This document shows positions 25,300 to 34,660 of a DNA stretch of 64,000 nt, in pieces. The DNA is from Kineosporia sp. NBRC 101731. Lineage in GTDB: Bacteria; Actinomycetota; Actinomycetes; Actinomycetales; Kineosporiaceae. Under the pieces are notes generated by a model that was not told where the DNA came from, searched no databases, and saw only the letters and a program-made list of their open reading frames with translations. Position numbers and translations under genes: made by a program. Each line of letters begins with the position of its first letter. The first letter of the stretch is position 1. Location of the stretch: NCBI RefSeq assembly GCF_030269305.1, contig NZ_BSTC01000005.1, forward strand, positions 1-64,000, given 5' to 3'.

Positions 25300-28200
25300 T
25301 CACTTGAGCTGGGTCAGGGGCACCGCGATCAGGTGGACCTTGCCGGGCCGGGCGCCCAGCGTGGTGTAGCCGCGGCCCGGGCGGATCTGGGTGCGTACCT
25401 GGCTGTGCGTGAGCCGGGCCCCGAGCAGGTCTGATTCCATGCTGTTCTGGGGAGCGAGCAGAATGCCCTGTCGGCTGCGCTTGGCCTCGCCGATCCAGCC
25501 TCCACCGGTACCCACCACGAGTTCCGGTGATCCCGCGAAGGCCATCCCCAGCTCATGGTCACGGCCGGTGGCTGCGATCTCCCGCAGCACCGCGCCCACC
25601 GGATGGGAGGGACCGAGCAGGTCCACGTCGTCGATGAGGACCACGGTGGGCCCCTGCTCGGCGTCGATCAGCTTGCGTAGTTCTTCGGGCTCGGGATGCA
25701 GACCGACCAGGACGTCGACGTTGCGGTGATTGATCATGCGCCGCAACGGTGACTCCCGGGGAGACAGCACGACCAGCCGGGTCCCGTTGGCCAGCAACGA
25801 GATTCCCAGCGCGCAGAGCACGTTGCTGCGTCCGGACCCGGCCGGGCCGACCACCGCGAAGCTGTTCTCCCGTCCGGCGAAGTCGACCGTCAGCGGGGTG
25901 GTGCCACCGTCGGCGAGCCCGAGCAGGGCCTTCAGCGGCTGGTGCTGCGTCTGCGGCCAGAGGCCGAACGCATCGGCGAACGACAGTTCGGACGGCATCG
26001 GCGGCACTGACACCGGCCGAAGGGCCTGCGGGATACCGAAGTCGCGGGCGGTCGTGGTCCGGCCGATCTCGCGCAGGGCGCGGGCCTGGCCCTCACCCGA
26101 GGGATCGGCGCCGAGCAACGCCACCTGTACTTCGAGCTGGTCCTGGGGCCGCCAGGCCCGGCCCGGGGAAATCACCGGTGGGATCCGGCTGATCGGTAGC
26201 CCGGTGAGCGACATGTCGCTGCGTTCGGTCATCCGCATGATCAGCTTGTTGTCGCTGAGCGAGGCCACCCGCCCGCCGAGCAGAACCCGGTCGGAGGTCA
26301 TCACCAGGTGAATCCCGACCCCGGCACCCTCGCGGAGTATCTCCTGCATCTGGGCGTACAGATCCCCGCCGTCGTGATCGGTCAGGGTCGCCGCCAGCGG
26401 GTCCCAGCCGTCGACGAACACCACCAGGTGAGCCGGGGCCTGCCCGGCCGGCAGCTTGGCCCTCAGCTCGGGCAGGTCGGCGGCGCTGGCCTTGCCCAGC
26501 AGCTGGTGCCGGCGATCGACCTCGTCCATCAGCAGCCGGATCAGCCGGCCCAGACGCTCGATGTCGGAGCGCGGCACGACGCCCCCGCAGTGCGGCAGAT
26601 CGGTGAGAACGCCCAGGGCGCTCCCGGCCGCCTCGATCCCGTAGATGTGCAGATCGGCACTGGAGTTGTCGCGGGCCAGAGCCCCGGCCACCGTGCGCAG
26701 TACCTGCGAACGACCGGCCCGCGGAGCCCCGATGACGAACAGATGGCCGTCGCTGCTGGGGTCGAAGTAGAGCGTGCGCTGCTCCTGCTGGCCGGGCAGG
26801 TCGGCCCGGGCGAACGGAGCCCGGAACATCCGGTCGACGGTGCGGCGGTCGATCCCGAGCTGCCGATCGGCCTCGTCCAGCTCTTCCAGCAGAAGACGCC
26901 CCGACAGCGCCGGCAGCCAGGGCCGGGGCTGCGGCGCACAGCCGGTGAGTTGCGTGGCCTCCTGGACCGCGTCGACGAGCTCGTCGAGGTCGGTGCGGGG
27001 AGCCTGGTCGCCGGGTGCGGTGGTGACCGTTCGGGCCGGGCCGGAGCGGCGCAGCGAGACCGGGCGACCCAGGCCGCTCCAGGTCAGCCGCTCGGCGACC
27101 GGCGCGGGGATCTGCTCCGGCGCCTCCGGCTGCTGGTCCTGCCGGGAAGTCCCGCCGACGTAACCGGCCTGGAAGGGCATGACGGAGCGGTGCCCGAGCC
27201 GGGCCAGCGCCCGGCCCGGGGTGCGGGTGGAGATGTGGGCGGCGTCATGGGTGTCGATCACGTCTGACGACTCGCCCGGGTCGGTGACCCGCAGGGCGAT
27301 CCGCAGGTTGGTGTTGGCCTTGATGTCGCTGGTCACCACCCCGGCCGGGCGCTGGGTGGCCAGGATCAGGTGGATCCCCAGGGAACGCCCGCGCTGGGCG
27401 ATGCTGACCAGACCGGGCACGAACGAGGGCGCCTCCCGGGCCATCGTGGCGAACTCGTCGATCACGAGCAGCAGTCGGGGCATCGGTGCCAGCTCCGGGG
27501 TACGCGCCCGGATCGCCTGGTACTCCGGCAGGTCCTTGGCCCCGGCCTGCGCCAGCATGTGTTCCCGCCGGCGCAGTTCGGCGGCGAACGAATCCAGGGC
27601 CCGCAGGGCGAGCGCCTCGTCGAGGTCGGTCACCATCCCCAGGGTGTGGGGAAGGTTCACACAGGCGTGGAAGGCACTACCACCCTTGTAGTCGACCAGG
27701 ACGAACACCAGTTCGTCCGGGCGGTTCAGGGTGGCCAGGGAAATCACCAGAGACTGCAGGAGTTCCGACTTGCCGGATCCGGTGGTGCCGGCGACCAGGC
27801 CGTGCGGGCCGTCCGTCACCAGGTCGAAGTGCACGGGCCCGTCGAAGCCGGAGCCGAGCGGGAAGACGGTGCTGAACGGTTCCCGCGACCACCGGTCGGC
27901 GATCTGCTGGCCGGTGGGGACGTCGGGCAGACCGAGCAGTTCCATCATGCGCACCCGTTCGGGCAGCCCGGCCACCTCGTCCGGGGTCACGTCGCGCAGG
28001 CTGGACAGTGCGCGGGCAACGTTCTCGCACCAGGGCCGGCTGACGTCGTCCGGGCGGATCCCGGAGACGTCGGCCTGGTTGACCTGGCGCAGGGTGAGGG
28101 TCTGCTCACCGACCTGGACCACCGCGGTGCACTCTTCCGGCAGCAGTCGGTCCATCAGATCCACGGCCACCGAGAAGACCCTCACCGCAGGCCCTTCCAC

Positions 28201-30009
28201 CAGGATCTTCATCACCCCGGGCACGTCGCGCAGCCAGCGCGCACCGTCCATCACGACCAGGATGTCGGGGTCGGCGAACAGCACCGTGCCCATCCGGGAA
28301 CCCCGGGCCTCCTGCCGGGCCTTGATCAGCTGGAGCAGCTCGTTCACCCGGTTGGCCAAGGTCTCGGGATCGTTGCCGAACGTCAGCAGCGGGGAGCCGG
28401 GGCCCGCGGCGTGCGGTCGCACGTGAGGCAGCCAGCGAGCCCAGGCCCAGCGCTCGGGCATGGCCGCCGGCCCGTCCCCGACGCCGGGTCCGGCGAGCAG
28501 GTAGATCCGCAGGTCACGGGGACTGTGCAGGGTGGCGGCCTGAGTGACCAGCCAGCGGGCGACCGAGGCCGTGCGGTGCGCCGGCCCGGCGATCCCGACG
28601 ACCCCCCGATCGGCGATCGACAGTCCGATCGGCACGTCCGGCACCTTCCACCGGTAGCGACGCTGTCCGTCTTCGCGGGCCGGATCGTCCAGCTCCATCA
28701 GCGAGGGCTGGTCGACGGTCCCGAACCGGGCCATGAGGAAGTCGCCGTCGGTGCGCCGGCGTTCCCACAGCCGACTGCCCGGTCCGGTGGCGATCAGACC
28801 CACCATGGCCGGATCGGGTGAGGCCTGGCAGCGGGCCTCCCGCTCCCGGTTGACCGTCTCGAAAACCTTGTGCTCGGCATCTTTACGGCGTTGCCGGTAG
28901 GTAGCGCTGTCTTCCCGGTAGCGCCGCGCCCCGCTGCGCCGGTCCTGCACCCAGTTGGCGATCATCATGATCGGGCTGATCAGGGTGATCAGCACGAAGT
29001 AGACCGAGTGGAACAGGAACACGAAGGCTATCCCGATGACCATCGGCGACAGCATCATCAGCAGGGGGAATCGGCGCTGGACAGGTGGTTTCGGAGGGAC
29101 CGGGAGCTTCACCGGAGGCTGGGTGAGGGGTGGCACCAGCCGGGGCGGGCGGTTGAAGTCGCGGGCGATCTCGTCGACGGAAGGGCTGACCGCGGCATCG
29201 GCGTCGAACCGGTGCACCAGCCGCAGCAGCGTTTCCCCGATGGCCAGATCCATGCCCGGCTGCCAGCGACGCGCGCCCTGACTGCCCTGCATCATCTCCG
29301 CGTACTCGCGGGCGGCGTCTTCGATCACCTTGGCGTACTGCGGGTCGGGGGCGCCGACCTCCTCCCGCGGCGGCTCCGGCAGGCTGAGTCGCCCGCCCTC
29401 GACGGTCGCGGTCTCGTCGGCCAGGGTCATCCCGGTCTGGGTCAGCTTGTGGCCGCCCAGCCCGGCCAGCCAGGCCCGGCCGTGCCGGTCGACCGCCACT
29501 TCCGGCCCGCGTTCGGGTACGTCGGCCGAACTGAGCGTGACCCAGCTGCCGGGGGCCCGGCCGATGCCGTGGGTGCCGAGCTCGAGCGGCCAGATCCGGC
29601 CCGCGTCGGGGCCGCTGACCGCGTGGATCTCGAGCCAGTCGACCCCCGGCTCGGCCGGGCGCCAGTCGGCGTCGCGCGGCGGCGCCGGGGAGTCCAGGTC
29701 GAGCAGGTCGCCGCGCAGCATCCCGGCCTGCTCGATCGTCGCATCCGCCGGGAGCAGGATGCCCTTGCGGTACGGACGCGGCTGGTCGGGGTCGTCCGAT
29801 GCCGGGTCGTCCGATGCCGGGTCGTCCGGTCGGGGGGCCGGGCGCAGGGGTGCCGGATCGAGGCCCAGAGCCTGCGCCGCGGCGGTGACCACCTCGTCGA
29901 CGGTGTTGTGCTTGTTCACGTCCAGGACGATGTCGCCGATGTCGTCGATCTCGTCGGGGAGCGTTTGCCCCGGCGCGGGGCTGGACGCCAGGCTGATCAC
30001 CAACTGCAC
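25300..30009 (-). CDS. eccC: T7SS ATPase, EssC/EccC-type (FHA + 2 TM + three FtsK/SpoIIIE domains)
   Basis: A 1569-residue motor of a type VII secretion system. An N-terminal ubiquitin-like region (LVISLASSPAPGQTL...VLDVNKHNTVDEVV) is followed by an FHA-like domain (GTHGIGRAPGSWVTL, about residues 125-185), then two membrane helices near 311-352 (FPLLMMLSPMVIGIAFVFLF). ATPase 1 has an intact Walker A GTTGSGKSE (Lys747) and Walker B LLLVIDEFA (Asp851, Glu852). ATPase 2 (GAPRAGRSQ, near 1100) and ATPase 3 (GPAGSGRSN, near 1393) have Arg in place of the P-loop Lys, as commonly seen in the downstream domains of this family. An FHA-fused single-chain motor is more like firmicute EssC than mycobacterial EccC. 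Start GTG with AAGGA seven bases upstream. Confidence 0.9.
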   Translation of the reverse strand: MQLVISLASSPAPGQTLPDEIDDIGDIVLDVNKHNTVDEVVTAAAQALGLDPAPLRPAPRPDDPASDDPASDDPDQPRPYRKGILLPADATIEQAGMLRGDLLDLDSPAPPRDADWRPAEPGVDWLEIHAVSGPDAGRIWPLELGTHGIGRAPGSWVTLSSADVPERGPEVAVDRHGRAWLAGLGGHKLTQTGMTLADETATVEGGRLSLPEPPREEVGAPDPQYAKVIEDAAREYAEMMQGSQGARRWQPGMDLAIGETLLRLVHRFDADAAVSPSVDEIARDFNRPPRLVPPLTQPPVKLPVPPKPPVQRRFPLLMMLSPMVIGIAFVFLFHSVYFVLITLISPIMMIANWVQDRRSGARRYREDSATYRQRRKDAEHKVFETVNREREARCQASPDPAMVGLIATGPGSRLWERRRTDGDFLMARFGTVDQPSLMELDDPAREDGQRRYRWKVPDVPIGLSIADRGVVGIAGPAHRTASVARWLVTQAATLHSPRDLRIYLLAGPGVGDGPAAMPERWAWARWLPHVRPHAAGPGSPLLTFGNDPETLANRVNELLQLIKARQEARGSRMGTVLFADPDILVVMDGARWLRDVPGVMKILVEGPAVRVFSVAVDLMDRLLPEECTAVVQVGEQTLTLRQVNQADVSGIRPDDVSRPWCENVARALSSLRDVTPDEVAGLPERVRMMELLGLPDVPTGQQIADRWSREPFSTVFPLGSGFDGPVHFDLVTDGPHGLVAGTTGSGKSELLQSLVISLATLNRPDELVFVLVDYKGGSAFHACVNLPHTLGMVTDLDEALALRALDSFAAELRRREHMLAQAGAKDLPEYQAIRARTPELAPMPRLLLVIDEFATMAREAPSFVPGLVSIAQRGRSLGIHLILATQRPAGVVTSDIKANTNLRIALRVTDPGESSDVIDTHDAAHISTRTPGRALARLGHRSVMPFQAGYVGGTSRQDQQPEAPEQIPAPVAERLTWSGLGRPVSLRRSGPARTVTTAPGDQAPRTDLDELVDAVQEATQLTGCAPQPRPWLPALSGRLLLEELDEADRQLGIDRRTVDRMFRAPFARADLPGQQEQRTLYFDPSSDGHLFVIGAPRAGRSQVLRTVAGALARDNSSADLHIYGIEAAGSALGVLTDLPHCGGVVPRSDIERLGRLIRLLMDEVDRRHQLLGKASAADLPELRAKLPAGQAPAHLVVFVDGWDPLAATLTDHDGGDLYAQMQEILREGAGVGIHLVMTSDRVLLGGRVASLSDNKLIMRMTERSDMSLTGLPISRIPPVISPGRAWRPQDQLEVQVALLGADPSGEGQARALREIGRTTTARDFGIPQALRPVSVPPMPSELSFADAFGLWPQTQHQPLKALLGLADGGTTPLTVDFAGRENSFAVVGPAGSGRSNVLCALGISLLANGTRLVVLSPRESPLRRMINHRNVDVLVGLHPEPEELRKLIDAEQGPTVVLIDDVDLLGPSHPVGAVLREIAATGRDHELGMAFAGSPELVVGTGGGWIGEAKRSRQGILLAPQNSMESDLLGARLTHSQVRTQIRPGRGYTTLGARPGKVHLIAVPLTQLK
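29791..29829. repeat. 15-bp tandem repeat in the ATPase gene
   Basis: GTCGTCCGATGCCGG occurs at 29791-29805 and 29806-29820, followed by a partial third copy. It encodes an acidic Asp-Asp-Pro-Ala-Ser repeat in a linker between the ubiquitin-like and FHA parts of the T7SS ATPase. It is probably a flexible spacer with variable copy number. Confidence 0.6.
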
Positions 30010-30076
30010 GGGTGGATCCTTTCGGGGTGGCCGGTCAGGGTGACCTGGCCGCCGATGCTGTTCGAGAGGGTGCTTC

Positions 30077-31495
30077 TCACAACACGTCCTGGCTGCGGTC
30101 GCGGTGCGACCCGGCTGAACCGGCTGATGCTCCGCTGGTGAAGTCGTCGGCGGGTTCCGGCTCGTCGAGGGACCATCGCGGTGCTGTTGAGGCTGTCGGC
30201 GCTGTCGGCGCTGTCGGCGCTGTCGACGGTGGCGTCGGATCGGGCCATGCGGCGGCGCTCGCCGACGCCGAGCTGAATCCGGAATCGGCGGTGAACGTCT
30301 TCTCCGGACGAGCCCACTCGTCGTCCTCGTACACCAGCTCCGAGAGCTCAGTCAGCTCCGATTGCTCAGATTGCCAGGCCGGTCCGGGTGTTTCGGTGTA
30401 GGAATCGTCCCAGGCCGCGGGTGAGGCCGCCGCTGGCCGGCCGGTGATCGGGGCGGCGGCACTGATCGGTGTCTCGAGCGTGGGCTGGGGAGTGGTCTGC
30501 TGCGGCGCGGCGGGGTTCGGGCGGCGAGGGCCTCGGGCCAGCACTCTCGCCACGGCCTTCTCCACCGGGGCGGAGTCTGCGGTCAGTTCGAGATCAGGGG
30601 CATCCAGCCGACCGTCGGCGTCGATGGGTAGTTTCCAGCGCCGGCCGGGATAGGGCCCGGAGGTCACGACCCGCAGTTCGGGCAGGACGGAGACCAGCCA
30701 GGCCAGGGTCTGGGCCTGGGCCGGTGACATCCGGCTGCACACCAGCACGACCATCCGCTCGGCGGGCGGATGATCGAGCCGGGTCTGCAGTCGTTCCAGC
30801 ACGGTGTCCAGATCCGGCCCGCGGAAACCCGGATGCACACCCGAGGTCACGATCAGGTCGAGTCCGTGACCGGCCAGCCCGCCCAGGAGTTGCGCGCTGA
30901 TGGCGCACAGCAGGCTGTGCACCGGTCGCGGGGGACCGGACAGTTCGACTACCCCGGGGGCCTCCCACAGGTTCAGGAACAGCACCGCCGGGGTGCCGGG
31001 CAGCGCTGCCCGGGTGGTCCCGACGGCCAGATGGCCGACCATCCCGGTCTCCAGGATCGGCGTCATCCCGCTCCGGGCCGCCACCCACCAGCCGTGCGCC
31101 TCCCGAAAGCCCAGGGGAGTGGACGGAATGGTGGGGGCGGCGGGGAGGACGGCGACCACCTCCGCGCCGGACAGTGCGGCGTGACAGCGCAGGTCGTCCG
31201 GTTCGGTGCTGCGGTGCAGCGCGTCGGCGGTGGCAGCCCGCAGGATGCCGCCCAGATCGGGATCGGTCAGCTCGCGGGCCAGCAGGCGTACATCACCGGA
31301 GAAGCGGTGCCATCGCAGCAACGGACGGGCCAGATCGGCGGCGGTCTCCCGGAAGTACTGCCGAAGCCTTCCGAAAGTATTGCGCCACCCCCACTTACGT
31401 CCGTACCAGCGTCCGACGAAGCCGAGAACGACCAGCGCCTCGACCACGAGAACGATGGTCAGGAAGAAACTTCCGCTGAAACTGAAGCCGGTCAT
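30077..31495 (-). CDS. Membrane protein of the T7SS locus
   Basis: A 472-residue protein. One N-terminal membrane helix (FFLTIVLVVEALVVLGFVG) is followed by a basic segment and a soluble domain of about 270 residues (VEVVAVLPAAPT, AVLFLNLWEAPGVVEL, ERMVVLVCSRMSPAQAQ) that looks alpha/beta. The C-terminal 150 residues are low-complexity, rich in Ala, Pro, Thr and acidic residues, ending in an Arg-Asp patch. Position between the WXG100 genes and the ATPase suggests a secretion-machine subunit, analogous to EssB or EccE in role, but I see no sequence match to those. Confidence 0.65.
   Translation of the reverse strand: MTGFSFSGSFFLTIVLVVEALVVLGFVGRWYGRKWGWRNTFGRLRQYFRETAADLARPLLRWHRFSGDVRLLARELTDPDLGGILRAATADALHRSTEPDDLRCHAALSGAEVVAVLPAAPTIPSTPLGFREAHGWWVAARSGMTPILETGMVGHLAVGTTRAALPGTPAVLFLNLWEAPGVVELSGPPRPVHSLLCAISAQLLGGLAGHGLDLIVTSGVHPGFRGPDLDTVLERLQTRLDHPPAERMVVLVCSRMSPAQAQTLAWLVSVLPELRVVTSGPYPGRRWKLPIDADGRLDAPDLELTADSAPVEKAVARVLARGPRRPNPAAPQQTTPQPTLETPISAAAPITGRPAAASPAAWDDSYTETPGPAWQSEQSELTELSELVYEDDEWARPEKTFTADSGFSSASASAAAWPDPTPPSTAPTAPTAPTASTAPRWSLDEPEPADDFTSGASAGSAGSHRDRSQDVL
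30192..30227. repeat. 9-bp tandem repeat (four copies)
   Basis: GCTGTCGGC is repeated from 30192 to 30218, with a fourth variant copy to 30227. On the minus strand it encodes a Pro-Thr-Ala repeat in the low-complexity tail of the T7SS membrane protein. Such microrepeats can change copy number by slippage without a frameshift. Confidence 0.65.
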
Positions 31496-31552
31496 GGAAC
31501 CTAGTCCGTCGGTGTTGTCTGCGAGGCGGTGGAGCGACAGCTGTTCTGTGTA

Positions 31553-31855
31553 TCAGCTGGTGCCGCTGGAGGAGTAGCCCTTGTCGAGCTCGTTGAGGTT
31601 GCTGAGGATGGATTGGAACGTCGTGGAGAAATCGCCGATGTTCTTGATCGCCTCGTTCAGGTCCTCGGCGAACTTGGTGAACTGCTCACGCAGGAGAGGG
31701 CTGGACTGTTTCATCCACAGCCCGCCGCTCTCCTGGAGCAGGCTCTGCACCGACGTCTTCAAAGTGGTGAGAGAAGTGATGATGTCGTCCATGTTCGTGG
31801 ACATGGTTTTCTGGACGTTGGTGATCTGGCTGGAGTCCACATTGATGTCGGGCAT
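31553..31855 (-). CDS. WXG100-family protein (ESAT-6-like), first of a pair
   Basis: A 100-residue helical hairpin protein of ESX substrate size with no signal peptide. The turn contains GGLWMKQSS, where the usual W-x-G glycine is replaced. Helix 2 ends in a flexible SSSGTS tail. A GAGGA site lies four bases before the ATG. It pairs with the neighbouring 105-residue gene (46-base gap), which has the same GGLW-x-x-x-SSP turn; such proteins normally form heterodimers or homodimers exported by the EssC/EccC motor, here encoded two genes downstream. Confidence 0.85.
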   Translation of the reverse strand: MPDINVDSSQITNVQKTMSTNMDDIITSLTTLKTSVQSLLQESGGLWMKQSSPLLREQFTKFAEDLNEAIKNIGDFSTTFQSILSNLNELDKGYSSSGTS

Positions 31856-31900
31856 CGGATCCTCGTTCCTCGGTCTGCTCGGTCTGCTCGGTTGTGCTGA

Positions 31901-32218
31901 TCAGCTCTTGCTGTCGCCGGAGCCGGCAGACTCCACGATCGACCGGTCCAGGTCTTTCAGCTGGGTGACGATGTTGTCGAACTGGTTGGCCCACTGCGGG
32001 ATGCTGTTGATCGCCTCGGTGACCGACTTGTTGAAGGCCTCGTACTTCTCCTGCAGGGTCGGACTTGAGCTCGTCAGCCAGAGGCCACCGCCGTCGGCCA
32101 GCAGGCCGTCCACCGCCTGCTTCACGGCACTGAGCTTCGGCAGGGTGTCGTGGGTGGTGCTGTGCAGGTTGGTCGTCACCTCGACGACCTTCGTGTAACT
32201 CACCTTGATGTCGCTCAT
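31901..32218 (-). CDS. WXG100-family protein (ESAT-6-like), second of a pair
   Basis: A 105-residue helical hairpin protein. The turn reads GGGLWLTSSSPTLQEKY; as in its neighbour the Trp is kept but the Gly of W-x-G is missing. An AAGGG ribosome site lies upstream. Similar length and turn show the two are paralogues. Located between the larger helical partner (32248-33504) and the 100-residue protein, it is probably co-secreted with them or acts as a chaperone for the giant protein. Confidence 0.85.
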   Translation of the reverse strand: MSDIKVSYTKVVEVTTNLHSTTHDTLPKLSAVKQAVDGLLADGGGLWLTSSSPTLQEKYEAFNKSVTEAINSIPQWANQFDNIVTQLKDLDRSIVESAGSGDSKS

Positions 32219-32247
32219 GTTCGGTTTCCCTTCTCCATCAGGATATT

Positions 32248-33504
32248 TCAGCGAGGTATGTAGTGATCGTCGACCGGTCCGGAGTCATCGGACGTATCGC
32301 TCTGTTCGTCGTCCTCGTCCGTCTCGTTCTCGGGAGGGCCACCGGTCTGGGTCCAGGTGTCCGACTCGTAGTTGCCCGTGTACTCCCGCCGCACTCCGTC
32401 CTCGTCCGTGACGACTTTCGTGTCGGTGTTGAGGAAGGTCTTGTAGTCGTCCTTGGTCTTGATCTCGTTCGGATCGTTGTTGGTCACCGTGGTCGTCGTG
32501 GTCTTGCCGTCGTCGTCCACCGTGACCGACTCGTACCCGAAATCCTTGACCACCTTGCCGTCGGCGTCCTTCTCGACGTCCGGGGTCACCGTCGTGGTCG
32601 AGGAGGAGTCGTTGTCGCTGTCCTTGGGATCCTGGAAAGAGCTCTTCACGGTGGAGTTACCGTTGGCCTGATATGTCGTCACGATCGTCTCCGTGGTGCC
32701 GTCGGAGTGCGTGATCGTCGTCGTGACCTTGCTGGGGGTGTCCGGAAAACCTGGGATTTCGTAATCGTACGAGGTGGTCTCGGAGTAGCCCAGGCCGGAC
32801 GTCGATGTGACCGTGCTGGTCTCGATCTTCACTCTGCCCTCCTTGTCGTACGTCGTCTCGGTGAGAGCGCGGTTCTTCTTCTCTTCTTCAAGAGCCTTGA
32901 TTTCTTCCGCGGTCGGCGCCTTGTCCGAGTGCGCGAATTCATCGCCGTCCTTGTTGCTGTTGGAGAAGTAGTCCGAGCCGGCAGGCCTGTCTCCCGCATC
33001 CTCCGGGACCGGAGTTTCGCCCTCGCCGTCGCCGTACTTGAAAAGATGCACCGGAGCCTGGTTGACCAGTGCGCCGTTCTCGTCGTAGATCGGGGACGGC
33101 GTGAACATCAGGTCTTTGTTCTTCAGGTACAGGTCGTGCTGATTCTTCTTAGACTCCCAGGTGCTCATGGCCTGCCGGCTCAGCAGCGATGACGCCTGCT
33201 GGGCAAAATCCGCATCCATGTCGAAGAACTTGGTGGCGACGCCGTCGAGCAGGAGGGCCAGGTCTTCCAGGCGGTCCATCGAGTCTTTGAAGGGCTTGTG
33301 CCAGGCAACGCGGAACCGCCGCAGTGCGCCGGTGAGCTCGCTGTCCCCGACCGCCCCGCTGTCGCTGTCCTCGTCACCCGTCCCTGAGGCCAGCTCGGGG
33401 ACCTTGAACTCCACACTCCCCTTGAGCTCGCGGGCATCGGCGGCCATCTCGTGCAGCATGTCGTAGTCGATCTGTAGATCGGGACCGGAATTGTCCTCGG
33501 GCAT
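32248..33504 (-). CDS. T7SS-associated protein with helical WXG100-like N-terminus
   Basis: A 418-residue protein. Residues of about 1-140 are helical with the layout of ESX-type hairpins (YDMLHEMAADARELKGSVEF, then FRVAWHKPFKDSMDRLEDLA). The C-terminal two-thirds are highly acidic and Thr-rich, with runs such as TTTTTVTNNDPNE that suggest extended beta-strands, ending in a Glu/Asp tail. I chose the ATG at 33504, with a GGAG site about ten bases upstream; the same frame stays open far upstream only because it is antisense to the giant gene. As first gene of the T7SS operon and divergent from the toxin gene, it may be a chaperone, co-effector or immunity partner. Confidence 0.75.
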   Translation of the reverse strand: MPEDNSGPDLQIDYDMLHEMAADARELKGSVEFKVPELASGTGDEDSDSGAVGDSELTGALRRFRVAWHKPFKDSMDRLEDLALLLDGVATKFFDMDADFAQQASSLLSRQAMSTWESKKNQHDLYLKNKDLMFTPSPIYDENGALVNQAPVHLFKYGDGEGETPVPEDAGDRPAGSDYFSNSNKDGDEFAHSDKAPTAEEIKALEEEKKNRALTETTYDKEGRVKIETSTVTSTSGLGYSETTSYDYEIPGFPDTPSKVTTTITHSDGTTETIVTTYQANGNSTVKSSFQDPKDSDNDSSSTTTVTPDVEKDADGKVVKDFGYESVTVDDDGKTTTTTVTNNDPNEIKTKDDYKTFLNTDTKVVTDEDGVRREYTGNYESDTWTQTGGPPENETDEDDEQSDTSDDSGPVDDHYIPR

Positions 33505-33792
33505 CACGGTCTCCGTCCTACCTGGTGACCACCGGTGGGCACGGTCGGGTCGCAGGTGAGTGGGTGGGCCTGGACATTTTCCGCTGAGGTGCCGCCGGTC
33601 CGGTCGGGCACACCGGGAACTCTGTACCGATCGGCGTCGATTTCTGCATTTTCGGTCAGAGCTCGGAAGGTGCCCTGGCGCCGGATGGCGGCGAACGGGA
33701 CGATTACCGGCTGGTGCCACGGGTTTGCCGACGGCTGGGGCACCCGGCCAAGGTTCAGCCACACCCCTGGGCGTCGGCTGAGGAGTGTTCTG
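33505..33792. promoter_or_regulatory. Divergent promoter region, T7SS operon / giant toxin gene
   Basis: This 288-bp gap separates the two divergent start codons and should hold promoters for both the T7SS operon and the giant gene, allowing joint control. A strong GAGGAG ribosome site (33780-33785) precedes the GTG of the giant gene. No clear promoter hexamers could be picked out. Confidence 0.5.
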
Positions 33793-34660
33793 GTGTCTCG
33801 TCCCCGTGACTGGTCGGCTCTCGAGCGTGACGATGACCCTACCCCGGGCGACCAGCAGGCCGTTTCCGACGTCGTCTCGTACATGAACCGGATGCAGACG
33901 GCCGCTAATGACGCCAACGATGGCATCGCCGCCATCATGCGCCGGTCGGGGGAGGGCGCTTTCGTCGGCAAGACCGGCGACTGGCTCCGCAAGGAGATCG
34001 AGGAGAAGACCAAAACCTTCCTGACAGCTGTTCACCAGGCGTTCAACGATGCGGCCCCGGCCCTGAGCTCGTACGCCACGAAGCTGAAGGACGCTCAGCT
34101 GAAGGCTGATACCGCGCTCACCGCGGCGCAGGCCCTGAGCGAGGACGATGTGGCCGGCCGACAGGCCGAGCAGCAGAAAGCGCAGGAAGCATCCGAGGAT
34201 CTGCGTGAGGCCGCCCAGACGGCGGCCGATGCGGTCAACCGGGCGGCCGACGCGGCCGTCAACCCGTGGGCGAAGTCGGCGTGCGACCAGTTCTGGGACG
34301 CCGTCTTCTGGATCACGCTGGCGATCACCCTGGTGGCACTCGTCTTTGGTGGCGTCTTCGGGATGATCGCCTGGGCCGGGGCGCTGGCCATGGCGATTCA
34401 CTCCACCGTTGATTACGCCCAGGGCAAGATCGGCCTCGGCGGACTGTTGCTGGCCTGGGCGGGCACGTTGTTCCCCGCCACGAAGGGACTCAACTCCATC
34501 TGGAAGTCCCAGGGCCTGACCTTCACCAAGTGGGCAGGACGCGGCTGGGACAAACTGGTGACGAAGTTCGGTGCGCGAGGGGCGGGCACCATCGTTCTCC
34601 TCTCCCCGGTGCTCGCCCCGGTGGGCCTTGCCGGGTGGCTGCTGTTCAAGGGCGGCACTT
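33793..34660 (+). other. Helical T7SS-cargo-like head and hydrophobic segments
   Basis: Residues 1-160 of the giant protein are two or three long helices (VSYMNRMQTAANDANDGIAA, KTFLTAVHQAFNDAAPALSS) of the kind that start LXG/WXG-type T7SS effectors. Hydrophobic stretches follow near residues 165-205 (FWITLAITLVALVFGGVFG), 216-230 and 265-286. These could be membrane-inserting elements or a secretion-associated hydrophobic domain. Confidence 0.55.

Noticed and set aside
26308-28821. Long plus-strand frames opposite the T7SS ATPase gene
   Set aside because: They oppose an unambiguous FtsK/SpoIIIE gene with Walker motifs.
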